From NCBI GenBank assembly GCA_015655535.1, contig JAATEW010000161.1, positions 1 through 23,735 on the forward strand: 23,735 nucleotides of DNA, in the 5' to 3' direction. The notes under the pieces were generated by a model, which did not search any database, was not told where the DNA came from, and saw only the letters and a program-made list of their open reading frames with translations. Position numbers and translations under genes: made by a program. Source of the stretch: Hyphomicrobiales bacterium (GTDB lineage Bacteria; Pseudomonadota; Alphaproteobacteria; Rhizobiales; Beijerinckiaceae). Of this stretch, positions 22,787 to 23,735 are shown piece by piece. How positions within the stretch are numbered: position 1 is the first letter of the stretch; each line of letters starts with the position of its first letter.

Positions 22787-23239
22787 ATCGGCGGCTTTTG
22801 CCTCTTTCACTTTCGCTTCCGCCTTCTGAGCGTCGAACGTCTGCCGCGCCGCCTCGAAGGCGCCGATATGATCCGTGATCCAGCGCCCAAGCGGCATGAT
22901 CTGCATCAGCAGTTCGCAGCCTAAAGGCGTCAGCGCATAATCGACACGCGGCGGCACCTGCGGATAAAGCGTGCGGGATATCAGGCCGTCGCGTTCGAGA
23001 TGACGCAACGTCTGCGTCAACACTTTTTGGCTGATCCCCTCGACACGCTCGATCACGCGGGAGAAGCGCAAGGGCTCGCCGTTTTGGGCAAGCACGTAAA
23101 GCACTCCAACCGACCATTTCCCGGCGATCTGCTCCATGAGCTCACGTCCCAGGTCTTCCTGCGCCTCCGTCAGACCCTCACACAGGTCGTCGCAAAGGTC
23201 TCCGATCTCTTTGGGCCCGACCGTCGTTTTGGTTTCCAT
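22775..23239 (-). CDS. HxlR family winged-helix transcriptional regulator
   Basis: DNA-binding regulator of 154 residues from the ATG at 23239. The HxlR domain is clear: IAGKWSVGVLYVLAQNGEPLRFSRVIERVEGISQKVLTQTLRHLERDGLISR spans about 38-89, followed by the wing VDYALTPLGCELL near 99-111. Three cysteines (16, 20 and 108) could be redox or electrophile sensors, as in some relatives; this is inference. A TTG 12 codons upstream is an alternative start. It is divergent from the SDR gene across 108 bp, the usual arrangement of an HxlR regulator and its target. The C-terminal tail is lysine/alanine-rich and ends within a REP element. Confidence 0.9.
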   Translation of the reverse strand: METKTTVGPKEIGDLCDDLCEGLTEAQEDLGRELMEQIAGKWSVGVLYVLAQNGEPLRFSRVIERVEGISQKVLTQTLRHLERDGLISRTLYPQVPPRVDYALTPLGCELLMQIMPLGRWITDHIGAFEAARQTFDAQKAEAKVKEAKAADPSP

Positions 23240-23347
23240 AAGGTGCGTATAGATCTTTTTGGTGCCTTCTTCCAATTCCGATTGAGGCTGCGTAACTGAG
23301 CCTCAGCATTGGCTACTTTCCGAGCCAAGAGGATAGGAGCACCGGGA

Positions 23348-23735
23348 ATGGCCGGATGGACCACAAAGGATATTCCGCCGCAAGCAGGCCGGCTCGCCGT
23401 CGTGACAGGCACCGGCGGCCTCGGGTTTAAGACCGCGCTGGCGCTTGCCGCGGCAGGCGCCGATGTCGTGCTCGCAGGCCGTAATGAGGCAAAAGGCGAA
23501 GACTCCGTTGCGCAAATCAAAGCCGCGCATCCAGGGGCCAAGATCGCTTTCGAAAAGCTCGATCTTGCCGATCTCGCGAGCATCGCCGCTTTCGGCGCGA
23601 CATTTAACGCGGCGCATTCCTCACTCGATCTCCTCATCAACAATGCCGGCGTCATGACGCCGCCGAAACGGCTTGAGACCAAGGATGGATTCGAGCTGCA
23701 ATTCGGCACCAATCATCTCGGTCATTTCGCTTTGA
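23348..23735 (+). CDS. SDR family oxidoreductase (3' end cut by window edge)
   Basis: Short-chain dehydrogenase/reductase. The first 129 residues are present. They contain the glycine-rich cofactor motif VVTGTGGLGFKTALALAAAGA (starting near residue 18), the AGRN segment near 43-46 suggesting NADP preference, LDLADLASIAAF near 71-82, the NNAG motif at 98-101, and FGTNHLGHFAL near 119-129. The pattern is closest to the retinol-dehydrogenase/WWOX-like SDRs that bacteria use on various carbonyls. The catalytic Ser-Tyr-Lys lie beyond the edge. The start has AGGAG about 12 bases upstream. The neighbouring divergent HxlR gene probably regulates it. Confidence 0.92.
   Translation, partial: MAGWTTKDIPPQAGRLAVVTGTGGLGFKTALALAAAGADVVLAGRNEAKGEDSVAQIKAAHPGAKIAFEKLDLADLASIAAFGATFNAAHSSLDLLINNAGVMTPPKRLETKDGFELQFGTNHLGHFAL

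Noticed and set aside
1..23735. CRISPR arrays, tRNA or rRNA genes, insertion sequences, phage genes
   Set aside because: No regularly spaced repeats, tRNA-like TTCGA arms in a cloverleaf context, rRNA segments, transposase or integrase coding were seen. The only repeats are short palindromes and two direct 18-mers.

Overview
The window looks like chromosomal DNA of an alphaproteobacterium, most likely of the order Hyphomicrobiales (Rhizobiales) and possibly a Beijerinckiaceae-like lineage. This rests on the high GC content, the aerobic (late cobalt insertion) cobalamin gene set cobG-cobH-cobI-cobJ-cobK-cobL-cobM with cobN, the CbtA/CbtB cobalt transporter under a B12 riboswitch, and dispersed palindromes of types I associate with this order. 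The family assignment is an impression, not a demonstrated result.

Layout. Positions 1-1332 (minus) hold most of an NAD-type malic enzyme cut by the window edge. Positions 1715-3445 (minus) encode a PoxB-type pyruvate:quinone oxidoreductase. From 3722 to 18165 lies a cobalamin block: cobO, repeat DNA, a promoter with an adenosylcobalamin riboswitch, then cbtB-cbtA-cobW-cobN-cobG-cobH-cobI-cobJ on the plus strand. Most of these genes are coupled by 4-bp ATGA or GTGA overlaps. cobK lies on the minus strand and overlaps the tail of cobJ. A second plus-strand run, cobL (fused to a CobE domain)-cobM-cobB, follows. Positions 18177-21151 hold a divergent LysR regulator facing pirin-wrbA-doxX, a redox/quinone-stress type module ending in a strong hairpin. 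Then come an MDR-family (zinc-type but cysteine-free) oxidoreductase (21301-22317), a repeat-rich intergenic stretch with a long structured palindrome (22318-22774), and a divergent HxlR regulator/SDR dehydrogenase pair that runs off the right edge.

How it works together. CbtB/CbtA probably import cobalt. CobN is the large subunit of the ATP-dependent cobaltochelatase, and CobW is a metal-handling GTPase. CobI, G, J, M, K, L and H carry precorrin-2 through to hydrogenobyrinic acid, CobB amidates it to the a,c-diamide, and CobO adenosylates the corrinoid after cobalt insertion. Precorrin-6A synthase (cobF), cobS/cobT and the genes for the nucleotide loop are not in this window. The riboswitch should shut down cobalt uptake and ring synthesis when B12 is plentiful.

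Most of the gene content is well-known biology. The less ordinary signals are: (i) a REP-type 49-bp palindromic element lying in frame inside cobB, which adds about 20 residues, with a related 49-bp element between cbtB and cbtA; (ii) a 147-bp symmetric imperfect palindrome with two central hairpins at 22417-22563; (iii) a CobL-CobE fusion; (iv) a perfect 16-bp tandem duplication abutting the cobO start codon; and (v) REP elements that supply or abut stop codons.
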